From an uncultured Candidatus Saccharibacteria bacterium (GTDB taxonomy: Bacteria > Patescibacteriota > Saccharimonadia > Saccharimonadales > Saccharimonadaceae), in contig CALGXX010000016.1 of NCBI GenBank assembly GCA_937935245.1, positions 17,205-81,204 of the forward strand: a stretch of 64,000 bases of DNA, written 5' to 3'. The position numbers and the translations under genes were made by a program. Below the pieces are notes generated by a model, which did no database searches, was not told the DNA's origin, and saw only the letters and a program-made list of their open reading frames with translations. This document shows, piece by piece, positions 22,536 through 30,996 of the stretch (its first letter is position 1; every line of letters starts with the position of its first letter).

Positions 22536-25091
22536 CTATTTTAAGCTAATCACTTCCAGTTCTGAAACAAGCCGAGTAATAATTTTTTCTTGCTCGGCTA
22601 ATTGCTCGCGAGTTTCCTCGACAAGGTGAGCTGGCGCCTTCTCAACGTAAGTCGGATTTTCCAGGCGCTTCTTTAATCCTGCCAATTTCTGACGTGCTTC
22701 GGCTAGGCGTATTTCCAGATTTTCTTGATGCTGGTACAGAGTTTCACTATCGATATCTAGCCATGCTTCCCTGTTTGCAGCCGCTAATCTCAGTCCGCGC
22801 GGTTGATCCGTGTGCTCAATTGCCTCAAGCCGCATAAGATGCTTAATTGTGTCTTGATTGTCAGTGATAAGACTGTCGTTGCCGTATAGTAAGCGATATT
22901 TCTTATTTCCTGGCAGTTCAGTAATCACCCAGCGACCTTCAGCGACCAGAAGCTTAAGCTGCTCGAATTGCTCGGCGGCAATCGGATCGAATTTTTCTGG
23001 AGTTGGCCAAGCTTCACGCATCAAAATGCCGTCGGTGTAATTAAGCGTTTGCCAAATAGTTTCCGTAACGAACGGCGCAAATGGATGAGCGATTTTCAGA
23101 GAAGTTGCCAAAACCCAAGATAACAACGGACGATTGATCGCGGTTTTAGACGATTCAATGTACCAGTCAGCCACGTCGTCCCAAATAGTGTGGTAAACAG
23201 TTTCTGATGCCTCTGAGAAGCGATATTGCTCTATTCTAACAGCAATGTTGTTGGCGGCGTCGTTCAATTGGCGAATAATCCAGTGATCGGCCGGAGTTTG
23301 TGGCTCTAAGTCAACAATTTGGTGGTTGTCGCCAATTTGTGCCTCGACAAACCTGGCAATATTCCATAATTTATTACAAAAATTACGTGCCGCAATAACT
23401 GACCCCTTGTTGAAGGCTTGGCTTTGAGCGGGCGCTCGCCCAGAAATAACTCCCATGCGCGTTGCGTCAGATCCGAATTCCGCAACCAATTCCATTGGAT
23501 TAATGACATTACCCTTAGACTTGGACATTTTTTGATTGTGCTCATCATTAACCATTCCGTGCAGATAAACTTCCTTGAACGGCAACTTCCCTGTTCGGTA
23601 TAGACTAAGCATGATCATTCGAGAAACCCATGCGCGCATAATATCCATACCAGTTTCCATCATGTCAGTTGGGAAATAATTAGCTAAATCGCCGCCAGTT
23701 AAGTAATCTGTTACGATGTATGGCCATTGACCAGATGAGAACCAAGTATCAAAGGTGTCTTCTTCCCTGATATATGTTGTGCCATTTACAACAATACTCT
23801 GCTCGTTAGTGCGAGTGTCGAATATCCAATCCTTAGGGTCGTTTTCATTTACAAACGCAGGAATTGGTATTCCCCATGGAATTTGTCGTGAAATATTCCA
23901 GTCTTTCAATTGCTCAAGATATGCGATGAGTTCTTTACGCTTGGATGCTGGATAAAAAGCAATTTCTTCTTTTTTAAGCGCGTCAATTGCTGGCTGTGCG
24001 AGTGATTGCGTTTTAATAAACCACTGCTCTTTAATCATTGGCTCAATCACGCTGCCACATTTATAACAATGTCCAACGGCGTGTTCAATTTCAGTTTCAC
24101 CACGGCGTAGCTCCAGTGCCTCCAACGACTCCAAAACTCGAGCACGAGCTTCTACTGGCGTTAATCCTAAGAACTGCGCTGGCACATTTATCATCTTCCC
24201 TTCTGGGCTGATGATTGATTCTAAAGGCAAATCATGGCGTTTTGCAATTTCAAAGTCGTTCGGGTCGTGTGCTGGCGTAATCTTAACTGCACCGGTGCCG
24301 TAGCTCATATCGACGTATTCGTCCGCGATGATAGGAATTTCCTTATCGACAATTGGCAGTAAAATGCGAGTTCCAACCAATTTTTTGTATCGCTCGTCGT
24401 CTGGATGAACCGCTACAGCAACGTCACCAAGCATAGTTTCTGGGCGCGTAGTAGCTACGATAATCTCGCCAATTTTATCTAATGTCGGGTAAGCTATTTT
24501 CCACAACTTCCCTTTCTCATTCTTATGTTCTACCTCGATGTCGGCAAAGCTGGTTTGGTGCTTGGTACAGTAATTAACAATCCTCTCACCCCTGTAAACT
24601 AAATTGTCATCCCACATTTTCTTAAATGTATCGTATACGGTGTTGATGACTTTGTCGTCCAGAGTGAATGTCAAATGCTTCCATGATGCACTAACACCTA
24701 ACGCGCGCAATTGCAGCTCCATATTGCCGCGTTTTTCTTGTACAAAATTCCAAACTTGACTATACAATTGGTCACGTGAAAAATCGAAGCGACTCTTCCC
24801 TTGCTTCGTCAATTCTCTTTCATACACAACCCAAGTTTCAAACCCAGCGTGGTCGGCGCCTGGAATAAATACGGCGTCGTCACCCTTCATTCGGTGATAG
24901 CGAATCAGAATGTCCTTCAGATTCATATCGAGTGCGTGCCCAATGTGAAGATTACCGTTCGCATTAGGTGGTGGCATAATGATTGAATATGGCTTACCTA
25001 CCCCTGTTGGTTCTAAAGCCTCACTGGTTTCCCATAGGGCGTAAATATTCGGTTCGTAATCGTTTGGTATGTATTGTTTAGCTAGCTGCAT
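22536..25091 (-). CDS. valS: Valyl-tRNA synthetase
   Basis: The 851-aa class I synthetase charges tRNA-Val. It has the HIGH-type motif NGNLHIGHALD near residue 45, the editing (CP1) domain with TTRPETMLGDVAVAV (about 215), the KMSKSKGN signature (about 515), an anticodon-binding domain, and the C-terminal coiled coil (about 785-851) typical of ValRS. A palindrome and hairpins lie in the roughly 115-nt leader (see separate entries). Its 3' end abuts the convergent 113-aa gene. Confidence 0.97.
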   Translation of the reverse strand: MQLAKQYIPNDYEPNIYALWETSEALEPTGVGKPYSIIMPPPNANGNLHIGHALDMNLKDILIRYHRMKGDDAVFIPGADHAGFETWVVYERELTKQGKSRFDFSRDQLYSQVWNFVQEKRGNMELQLRALGVSASWKHLTFTLDDKVINTVYDTFKKMWDDNLVYRGERIVNYCTKHQTSFADIEVEHKNEKGKLWKIAYPTLDKIGEIIVATTRPETMLGDVAVAVHPDDERYKKLVGTRILLPIVDKEIPIIADEYVDMSYGTGAVKITPAHDPNDFEIAKRHDLPLESIISPEGKMINVPAQFLGLTPVEARARVLESLEALELRRGETEIEHAVGHCYKCGSVIEPMIKEQWFIKTQSLAQPAIDALKKEEIAFYPASKRKELIAYLEQLKDWNISRQIPWGIPIPAFVNENDPKDWIFDTRTNEQSIVVNGTTYIREEDTFDTWFSSGQWPYIVTDYLTGGDLANYFPTDMMETGMDIMRAWVSRMIMLSLYRTGKLPFKEVYLHGMVNDEHNQKMSKSKGNVINPMELVAEFGSDATRMGVISGRAPAQSQAFNKGSVIAARNFCNKLWNIARFVEAQIGDNHQIVDLEPQTPADHWIIRQLNDAANNIAVRIEQYRFSEASETVYHTIWDDVADWYIESSKTAINRPLLSWVLATSLKIAHPFAPFVTETIWQTLNYTDGILMREAWPTPEKFDPIAAEQFEQLKLLVAEGRWVITELPGNKKYRLLYGNDSLITDNQDTIKHLMRLEAIEHTDQPRGLRLAAANREAWLDIDSETLYQHQENLEIRLAEARQKLAGLKKRLENPTYVEKAPAHLVEETREQLAEQEKIITRLVSELEVISLK

Positions 25092-25234
25092 AAGTTATTC
25101 CATGGTTTTTTCATGTGAAAAAAGACAAAAGAAAACAAAGTAGCTTTTCACGTGCAAAAGCTCTTATTTACGTAATCCTCTAATTTCTCCACATGTTTAT
25201 ATTACATCTTAATTATACCACAAATTTATGTGGT
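25092..25234 (-). promoter_or_regulatory. valS upstream region: -10 box, operator-like palindrome, leader hairpins
   Basis: On the minus strand TATAAT (25212-25217) is immediately preceded by an 18-bp palindrome, ACCACA-6 nt-TGTGGT (25217-25234), that could bind a repressor. The leader then contains AGCTTTT/AAAAGCT (25142-25148 and 25156-25162), followed by a T-rich stretch and a second A/T hairpin near the start. There is no T-box consensus. Attenuation is possible but unproven. Confidence 0.5.
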
Positions 25235-25252
25235 GTGATGGATGAAATAAGG

Positions 25253-26179
25253 TTATTTTCTGATCGTTTGATACGCTCGATATAGCCAATATTGAAGTGG
25301 CTTTAAGGGGAGTTCCCAAGTTGACCCAGAATAAATATCTTCGCCGCCGAACGATCGCTTAAACTTCGTAAAGCCAGCCCACGGGTGATTTTTTGGTGCG
25401 TTTTCAGGCGCAATTCCGTATAAATCGACTTTCTCCATTTGACGATGTTTTGCATCGATTATCGCTTCGGTGAGCAGGGCGGTTCCAGCGTTGAGCTTGC
25501 GATATTCTGGCGTAGAATTTGCTGCTGCATGTGCGTAAATTCGAGTTGTTTTTGAGTCGAAGAATAGGGCAGTAGCAATTACTTTATTGTTGTATGTTGC
25601 GTACCAAAATGAGGCGTTCTTTGATGGCAGTAGGGAACCAGCTTGCTTATGAAAATATGAATCTGGGTGCGGCGACATGCCGGTTCGTTTGGCAACTTCG
25701 TGTATCAATTCTAGGAAATATTTAATATCGTCCGGGTTTTGAGATTGATGAACCGTTACACCTTTTTTGTGATAATTCCTATAACAATTCCTTACGGGTT
25801 GTGTCATACTTGCTATAATTTCTTCCTCTGGCTGCTGGAGGTTGATAACATGCGTATGTTCTGGCTGTAAATGGACGTAAGTGGCTTTCTTCCAATGCTC
25901 ATCAGATAACACCTTAGAAAAGGTGGGTTTAATTGGTCCGACTCTGAGGAAAGTTACGCCAAGTTTTTTGCCGAGCTCCGCTAAGTCTTTTAGTGCCAAT
26001 CGTAATGCTTCTTCGTTAATAGCGGTTGGACCGAAGGGGCAATATAAGCGAGAATTGCCCGTGCCGTGCTCTAATATTGCGAAATATTCCCATCCTTCGC
26101 CTCTGTTGTGAAAGACTTTTCGACCGAGTGATTGTTGAAATTTTTCCCAGGCTGATGATTGTAGAAAATGTTGATTCAT
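25253..26179 (-). CDS. FemAB/FemX-like peptidoglycan bridge aminoacyltransferase
   Basis: The 308-aa product resembles the Fem family, whose members add amino acids from aminoacyl-tRNA to lipid II or peptidoglycan stem peptides. Visible features are the opening QSSAWEKFQQSLG, TQPVRNCYRNYHKKG near residue 125, and a second GNAT-like half with VIATALFFDSKT and YGIAPENA. It is shorter than S. aureus FemA (about 420) because it lacks the coiled-coil arm, as in FemX-like enzymes. It follows tsaD by 18 nt with GAGG upstream, so the two are cotranscribed. Murein genes murE and murF are close by. Confidence 0.85.
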   Translation of the reverse strand: MNQHFLQSSAWEKFQQSLGRKVFHNRGEGWEYFAILEHGTGNSRLYCPFGPTAINEEALRLALKDLAELGKKLGVTFLRVGPIKPTFSKVLSDEHWKKATYVHLQPEHTHVINLQQPEEEIIASMTQPVRNCYRNYHKKGVTVHQSQNPDDIKYFLELIHEVAKRTGMSPHPDSYFHKQAGSLLPSKNASFWYATYNNKVIATALFFDSKTTRIYAHAAANSTPEYRKLNAGTALLTEAIIDAKHRQMEKVDLYGIAPENAPKNHPWAGFTKFKRSFGGEDIYSGSTWELPLKPLQYWLYRAYQTIRK

Positions 26180-26197
26180 GTTGTAATCCTCACAACG

Positions 26198-27268
26198 CTA
26201 TATTGCTGTCATTGATAAACTTGGCTGAACTTCTAAATCGTATGGATCTGTCGGTTCGTCAATTTGAGATCTGAAATAACCGAGAGTGGCAATCATCGCG
26301 GCGTTATCTGTACAGAGTTGAATAGGGGCGTATTCGATGTCAATTGGCAAAGCTTCGCGTAATTGACGGCGCAATTCTTGATTAGCTGCGACTCCGCCAG
26401 CGATTACGACGGAAGCTGGCTGGAAATTGTCAAACGCCTTCTTGGTCTTGTTTACGAGAGTTTTTATGGCTGTATACTGGAAACTCGCTGCCATATTACG
26501 TCGTAATTCGTCATCTACGAGCGCTGGAAGCTCATGAGAGGGAAAAGTGAAGTCTTTACCGACTTCGTGCTGAACAGCTCTCAAAACGGCTGTCTTAAGT
26601 CCAGAGAAGGAAAAATCGTATTCGCCGGATAGTTTGGCGATAGGCAAGTGAAACGCGTGTGGATCGCCAAGCTCAGCAGCTTTAGCAATAGCTGGACCGC
26701 CAGGATATGGCAAGCCGATGATTTTAGCAACTTTATCAAACGCTTCGCCAACCGCGTCGTCTTGGGTTTGTCCGATAAGCTGATAATCACAGTGATTTTT
26801 AAATAGGACAAGTTGTGAATGCCCGCCTGAAACGATCAACGAAAGCATAGGGAATGACGGTTGTTGTTTCGGCAATGTTAGAGACAAATTGTCGGATTGA
26901 TTATTGATAAAATTGGCGTACACGTGAGCTTCTACGTGATGAATCTTAAAGAGCGGCTTATTGTGAATAATAGCGAGAGTTCTAGCGGCGAGAGTACCGA
27001 TTAATAGAGAGCCAATAAGCCCCGGCGCGTAAGTAACGGCGATGGCGTCGATATCATCCCAAGTACAATTTGCGTCAGACAAAGCTTTTTTAATGACGGG
27101 ATTTACAACTTCCAAATGACTACGAGCGGCAATTTCTGGAATGACTCCGCCGTATTCTGCGTGAATATCAATTTGTGAATTGACGACATTTGAAAGCAAG
27201 CGTTCGCCATCTTCAACTATTGACGCCGCTGTTTCGTCACAACTGGATTCAATTCCCAAAATCCTCAT
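26198..27268 (-). CDS. tsaD: tRNA N6-adenosine threonylcarbamoyltransferase TsaD
   Basis: The 356-aa ASKHA-fold enzyme transfers threonylcarbamoyl to A37 of ANN-decoding tRNAs with TsaB/TsaE. Features are GIESSCDETA at residues 5-14, the metal-binding HHVEAH (about 113-118), LSLIVSGGHSQL, and VVIAGGVAANQEL (about 290). Length is normal. TATAAT (27277-27282) ends 8 nt before the ATG, predicting a leaderless mRNA. It is divergent from murE with only 41 nt between the starts. Confidence 0.97.
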   Translation of the reverse strand: MRILGIESSCDETAASIVEDGERLLSNVVNSQIDIHAEYGGVIPEIAARSHLEVVNPVIKKALSDANCTWDDIDAIAVTYAPGLIGSLLIGTLAARTLAIIHNKPLFKIHHVEAHVYANFINNQSDNLSLTLPKQQPSFPMLSLIVSGGHSQLVLFKNHCDYQLIGQTQDDAVGEAFDKVAKIIGLPYPGGPAIAKAAELGDPHAFHLPIAKLSGEYDFSFSGLKTAVLRAVQHEVGKDFTFPSHELPALVDDELRRNMAASFQYTAIKTLVNKTKKAFDNFQPASVVIAGGVAANQELRRQLREALPIDIEYAPIQLCTDNAAMIATLGYFRSQIDEPTDPYDLEVQPSLSMTAI

Positions 27269-27276
27269 TTGTTTTT

Positions 27277-27302
27277 ATTATAGCAAATATAAGTGGTAAA
27301 AT
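27277..27302. promoter_or_regulatory. Overlapping divergent -10 elements for tsaD and murE
   Basis: For tsaD (minus) TATAAT at 27277-27282 ends 8 nt before its ATG. For murE (plus) TAAAAT at 27297-27302 ends 7 nt before its ATG. The -35 elements are weak. Both transcripts would be leaderless. Confidence 0.5.
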
Positions 27303-27309
27303 GGGTATT

Positions 27310-28626
27310 ATGAAAAACGAGTTGGTAAAAATTGCTAGAAAAACGCTGCCTCAAGGAGCTTTGGAAAAAACCGAAAACGCCTATAGAGTTGCGCGCACGA
27401 AGATGATTAGCCTAAGATACGGCAATCCAGCTCGTGGCTTGAGAATTATTGCGGTAACAGGGACGAACGGGAAAACTACGACCGCTTGTTATATCAATGA
27501 GATCTTGAAAGAGGCTGGCTTTAAGACTGCATTATTTACGACGGCGGTGATTGAAATTGCTGGCAAGGAAAAGATAAATGATTTGAATGCGACGGTTCCG
27601 ACTGTAGCAAGGCTATTTAGCTTTTTCCAGACAGCTCAGCGTGAAGGCGTGGAATATGTGATTTTAGAGGCAACAAGTCACGCTTTATCACAGCATAAAT
27701 TTGACGGCGTGCCAATTGAGGCGGCGGTGATGACTAATTTGACTCAAGACCATTTGGACTATCACAAAACAATGGAAGCTTACGCGGCGGCTAAGGCTAA
27801 ATTATTTGAGAAAAAGCCGAAATATATCGTGCTGAATCGTGATGACGAGTGGTTTGAATATTTTGATAAGTTTACGGCTTCTGGTGAGAAAATGACTTAC
27901 GGGACAAATCCGGAGGCTGAAGCTCACTTAACGCACGTTAAGTTGTATAAAAAGGGAACAGAGGCGAGTTTACTGATTGATCATCAAACTCATTTGGAGC
28001 TGGCGACTAATTTGCCTGGCGAATTTAACGTGATGAATATGTCGGCTGCGGTGTCGTTGGCATATTTGTTGGGAATAAAGTTGGAAGATATCCAAGAAGG
28101 TGTAGCCAACTTGGAGGCGATTCCTGGAAGATTCGAGCGAGTAGAAAATAAGCTTGGAATCGATATTATTGTGGACTATGCTCACACGCCAGACGCGCTG
28201 GAAAAATTGCTAAAAACCACTCATAAAATTACCAAGGGGCGATTAACTTTGGTGTTTGGTGCGTGTGGCGACAGAGATAAGACAAAGCGTCCGATTATGG
28301 GCGAACTGGCGGCTAATTTGGCGGATAGGATTTTCCTAACTGACGAGGAGAGTTATAACGAAAATCCAGATGAAATTCGGGCGATGATTCGTCAGGGAAT
28401 TGAGCGAACGAAAAAGGCTCATAAAATGACGGAAATTGCTGATCGAAAACAGGCGATTTATCAAGCTTTGAAGTCGGCTGTTCGTGGCGATACGGTTCTG
28501 ATTACTGGCATGGGTCATGAGCAGTACCGAATTGTAAATGGCAAGCGAATTCCGTGGAACGACAAGAAGGTCGTTCAGGAAATTATTTCTGAGATTGAGA
28601 AAAAGAGTCGTAAAATTTCGCTTTAA
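27310..28626 (+). CDS. murE: MurE-like UDP-MurNAc-tripeptide synthetase
   Basis: The 438-aa Mur ligase adds the third stem-peptide residue to UDP-MurNAc-dipeptide. Visible are the P-loop VTGTNGKTTTACYI (about residue 50), the carbamylated-Lys region, HTPDALEKLLKT, and the C-terminal VFGACGDRDKTKRP. The usual specificity motif (DNPR for diaminopimelate, DNPA for lysine) is replaced around EESYNENPDEIR, so the amino acid cannot be assigned. The length is slightly below typical MurE (about 490), mainly from a shortened N-terminal domain. ATG 27310 is used because upstream in-frame Met codons fall inside the promoter and tsaD. Confidence 0.88.
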   Translation: MKNELVKIARKTLPQGALEKTENAYRVARTKMISLRYGNPARGLRIIAVTGTNGKTTTACYINEILKEAGFKTALFTTAVIEIAGKEKINDLNATVPTVARLFSFFQTAQREGVEYVILEATSHALSQHKFDGVPIEAAVMTNLTQDHLDYHKTMEAYAAAKAKLFEKKPKYIVLNRDDEWFEYFDKFTASGEKMTYGTNPEAEAHLTHVKLYKKGTEASLLIDHQTHLELATNLPGEFNVMNMSAAVSLAYLLGIKLEDIQEGVANLEAIPGRFERVENKLGIDIIVDYAHTPDALEKLLKTTHKITKGRLTLVFGACGDRDKTKRPIMGELAANLADRIFLTDEESYNENPDEIRAMIRQGIERTKKAHKMTEIADRKQAIYQALKSAVRGDTVLITGMGHEQYRIVNGKRIPWNDKKVVQEIISEIEKKSRKISL

Positions 28627-29872
28627 TCTGTTTCCAGCTTTGTGATTGACGAACTAATTTTTCTGCATCGCTTGGGTTGAGTAGTAATTCTTTCACGGCG
28701 TCTTCAAGGTAAATGCCGCCCTGTGAGCCTTTGAATAGAATAGTCGTATCTTTAATGTCACTATTTTTCAGGAATTCTCCAGCTTCAAGCGCCGTGTCAA
28801 AAGAGATTACTTTACAGCCATTTTTTTCAGCGATTGGCGCGAGGTGTTTCCTGGCCATTTTACCGACGGTTACGAGTAATTCTAACTGTTTAGGGTCACA
28901 AATTTCACCGATTTTTTTATGCTCTGATTCGGATGTTTCGCCCAGCTCATTCATGTCGCCCAATACGGCAATTTTATGATTGGCAGAGATGGAATAGAGT
29001 GTTTTTAGCGAATTTTCCATGGCAATAGGACTGGCGTTGTAAGTGTCGTCCAGCAATGTACAGCCGCGTATGCCGCTTAAAATATTCATTCTTCCTGAAA
29101 CTGGTCTGATTCTTGTTAAAGCCGCCGCAACTTCTTGAATATTCATTCCGCAAGCTAACCCCGCCGCCGCCGCGCCAGTGATTGAGCGGATATTGTGCTT
29201 TCCGAGTACAGAAATATTTATATCCTGAGAAGTTTCTTTGGAGTGTTTCAGATTGACAATACAACCAGTGTCTATAGTCTTTTTAATTTCCAGGAAAACA
29301 TCAGCGGATTCGTCGCCATAACTTACGCGATTTCCAACTATGAGATTATGATATTTTTCATCGATATCGTGAAGGTTGAAGATGGTTTTTTTAGCGACTT
29401 GGCTGATGGACAATTCCTCATGAGCTACCGTATCCATATTTTTGAAAAACTCCATATGCTCAGGTGCAACAGAGGTAATTATGGCAATGTCGGGTTGAAT
29501 ATAGCGCATAAAAGTAGCCATTTCACCAGGGCAATCAATGCCGCATTCTTGAATGATTATATCTGGAGATTTGGGATTTTTTATGCTGGTGTGTGCTGCG
29601 GAAAAGACTTTTAGCCAGGCTAGGGGGGATTTGGCGTTTTTTGGTCCGTCTACGCCTAAGATTTCCAGCGGCGCACTTAAGGTTGTGTTCAAATTGCCAC
29701 GACTATGGCGCACGGTGAATTTTTCTGATAGAACAGTGGCGGTTGCTGATTTTACGCTAGTTTTACCAACGCTGCCGACTACAGCAATTAGTCTGGTGTC
29801 AGGATGAGATTTAAGATATTTTTTTACATAAGATCCGAGAATTGTTTCTAAGAGATGTTTGAATAATTGCAT
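28583..29872 (-). CDS. murF: MurF-like UDP-MurNAc-tripeptide D-alanyl-D-alanine ligase
   Basis: The 429-aa product is a Mur ligase with P-loop VVGSVGKTSVKS (about residue 31), the NTTLSAPLEIL block typical of MurF, LLDDTYNASPIAM (about 257) and VLGDMNELGE (about 290). The N-terminal substrate domain is reduced, since the ATPase domain starts almost at once; MurF is usually about 450 aa with a longer N-terminus. It completes the UDP-MurNAc-pentapeptide. Its last 44 nt overlap the 3' end of murE on the other strand. TATAAT (29879-29884) ends 6 nt before the ATG. Confidence 0.88.
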   Translation of the reverse strand: MQLFKHLLETILGSYVKKYLKSHPDTRLIAVVGSVGKTSVKSATATVLSEKFTVRHSRGNLNTTLSAPLEILGVDGPKNAKSPLAWLKVFSAAHTSIKNPKSPDIIIQECGIDCPGEMATFMRYIQPDIAIITSVAPEHMEFFKNMDTVAHEELSISQVAKKTIFNLHDIDEKYHNLIVGNRVSYGDESADVFLEIKKTIDTGCIVNLKHSKETSQDINISVLGKHNIRSITGAAAAGLACGMNIQEVAAALTRIRPVSGRMNILSGIRGCTLLDDTYNASPIAMENSLKTLYSISANHKIAVLGDMNELGETSESEHKKIGEICDPKQLELLVTVGKMARKHLAPIAEKNGCKVISFDTALEAGEFLKNSDIKDTTILFKGSQGGIYLEDAVKELLLNPSDAEKLVRQSQSWKQIKAKFYDSFSQSQK

Positions 29873-29878
29873 GGAGTT

Positions 29879-29884
29879 ATTATA
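29879..29884 (-). promoter_or_regulatory. -10 element of murF (leaderless type)
   Basis: TATAAT on the minus strand ends 6 nt before ATG 29872. No clear -35 is seen at 17 nt. Confidence 0.5.
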
Positions 29885-29919
29885 ACAGATTGAGGGATAG
29901 TAGGAAGAAGGGCTTGAGG

Positions 29920-29948
29920 TTGCATTTTTAATGATTTTATGGTATTAT
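29920..29948 (+). promoter_or_regulatory. Promoter of the nuclease-like gene
   Basis: TTGCAT (29920-29925), 17 nt and TATTAT (29943-29948) precede ATG 29961 by 12 nt. The promoter covers an upstream in-frame ATG at 29931, which excludes that start. Confidence 0.65.
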
Positions 29949-29960
29949 ATCGACTATTGT

Positions 29961-30824
29961 ATGGAGATTGCTAGAGGATCAGGAGTAGCTGAGATTGCTT
30001 GGGAGATTGTTGAATCTTCCAAATATCAAGAAAGACTGCGTGAAATTGTATTAGGAATAGGGCGAGCTGCAACCAGAGAGTTTAATCCGGAAAGTTCATA
30101 TCGATTAGTGGATAGATATGTTGCGTCAGGTGTTGCGGATGATATTTTAAAAGAGAGAGGTGACACAGATAAAGCACCGGAATATAAAATACTAGAGTTT
30201 ATACAAAGGATGCCTTGTTGGATTTGCGCGGAAGAAAAACTTGAATCTTATAGGAATGGGGTATTTTATGAGCGCAATAATAAGATAAAAGAAAAAGAGA
30301 CAGTTGTAGCTTTTAATAAAGTTGTACGAGACATAATTAGCGAAGGGCAATATACTCACAAATCAGATCTTATATCGGACATTCAGAACGCTATGGATTG
30401 CCTTGGCTATAGCGATGAGGAAATTGAAAATGCATATAAATTCTTAGATCACGTGATCAATGGTATGCGTCACGAAATCGCTGCTGAAATAGCTTTAAGG
30501 AAAACTAAGGGAGTGCGGGCTGTTTATACGACTGACATTGACGATGATCTTGCTGGAATAGATCTTATAGTTGAGTATAAGGGTAATACAATTGGTCTTG
30601 ATATAAAATCAACGCCAGACTCTGCGCGGAATGCTAATAATAGTGACCGTGATGAGGGATACCACGCTAGTTGGTCTGGTTTCGATCATAGACGGGGTGA
30701 CTTTGGTTTATATGGAGACAATTTAATGCCGAGTGATAACGCTGTTAAAAGGGTGTGTTCACTTTATAAGGAAGAACTTGAAGAAATATCTAGGAAAGAA
30801 GACAGCCGTCATAAAAAGAAGTAG
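29961..30824 (+). CDS. PD-(D/E)XK nuclease-like protein, orphan
   Basis: From ATG 29961 the product is 287 aa. The N-terminal 150 residues are helical with no known motif. The C-terminal part shows a PD-(D/E)XK pattern: HEIAAEIAL (helix Glu), then DDDLAGIDLIV and, 12 residues later, IGLDIKST, so the likely catalytic set is Asp, Asp and Lys around residues 198-217 with the helix Glu before it. This is the core of restriction-endonuclease-fold enzymes. There is no methyltransferase or second toxin gene beside it. The sequence after the motif is Asn/Asp/Gly-rich. The function is a guess: a restriction-like, repair or tRNA/DNA-cleaving enzyme. Confidence 0.7.
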   Translation: MEIARGSGVAEIAWEIVESSKYQERLREIVLGIGRAATREFNPESSYRLVDRYVASGVADDILKERGDTDKAPEYKILEFIQRMPCWICAEEKLESYRNGVFYERNNKIKEKETVVAFNKVVRDIISEGQYTHKSDLISDIQNAMDCLGYSDEEIENAYKFLDHVINGMRHEIAAEIALRKTKGVRAVYTTDIDDDLAGIDLIVEYKGNTIGLDIKSTPDSARNANNSDRDEGYHASWSGFDHRRGDFGLYGDNLMPSDNAVKRVCSLYKEELEEISRKEDSRHKKK

Positions 30825-30866
30825 GTCCGCTTTCCCATCCAATACGGGTGGCGCTACCTACTTCTG
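30813..30866. other. Two-tier hairpin at the 3' end of the nuclease-like gene
   Basis: AGAAGTAGGT (30818-30827) pairs perfectly with ACCTACTTCT (30857-30866). Inside, CCATCC (30836-30841) pairs with GGGTGG (30847-30852) around AATAC. The left arm covers the stop codon. On the minus strand five T follow the outer stem, so it resembles a terminator or a short antisense RNA there. On the plus strand no T-run follows. Confidence 0.6.
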
Positions 30867-30923
30867 TGTGAATATTACCACGACCGTTGTAAAAAATCTA
30901 GAAAGTCGAGGCGTAGGAGATAA

Positions 30924-30950
30924 TTAGCACTCACACTTGACGAGTGCTAA
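30924..30950 (+). promoter_or_regulatory. CIRCE operator (HrcA binding site)
   Basis: TTAGCACTC (30924-30932), a 9-nt spacer and GAGTGCTAA (30942-30950) are a perfect match to the CIRCE inverted repeat. It overlaps the -35 region of the groES promoter, so HrcA would repress groES-groEL and heat would release it. Confidence 0.97.
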
Positions 30951-30966
30951 TTTGTTGCGTTACAAT
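30937..30966 (+). promoter_or_regulatory. groES-groEL promoter
   Basis: TTGACG (30937-30942) lies inside the CIRCE element and TACAAT (30961-30966) follows after 18 nt. The leader to GTG 30997 is about 24 nt. Confidence 0.75.
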
Positions 30967-30996
30967 AGATACGTTGTTAACGAAATGGAGGATAAC

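Noticed and set aside
25092..25234. T-box riboswitch upstream of valS
   Set aside because: No T-box sequence or specifier stem is recognisable.
30813..30866. SRP RNA or tmRNA
   Set aside because: The conserved SRP apical domain and the tmRNA tRNA-like ends are absent.
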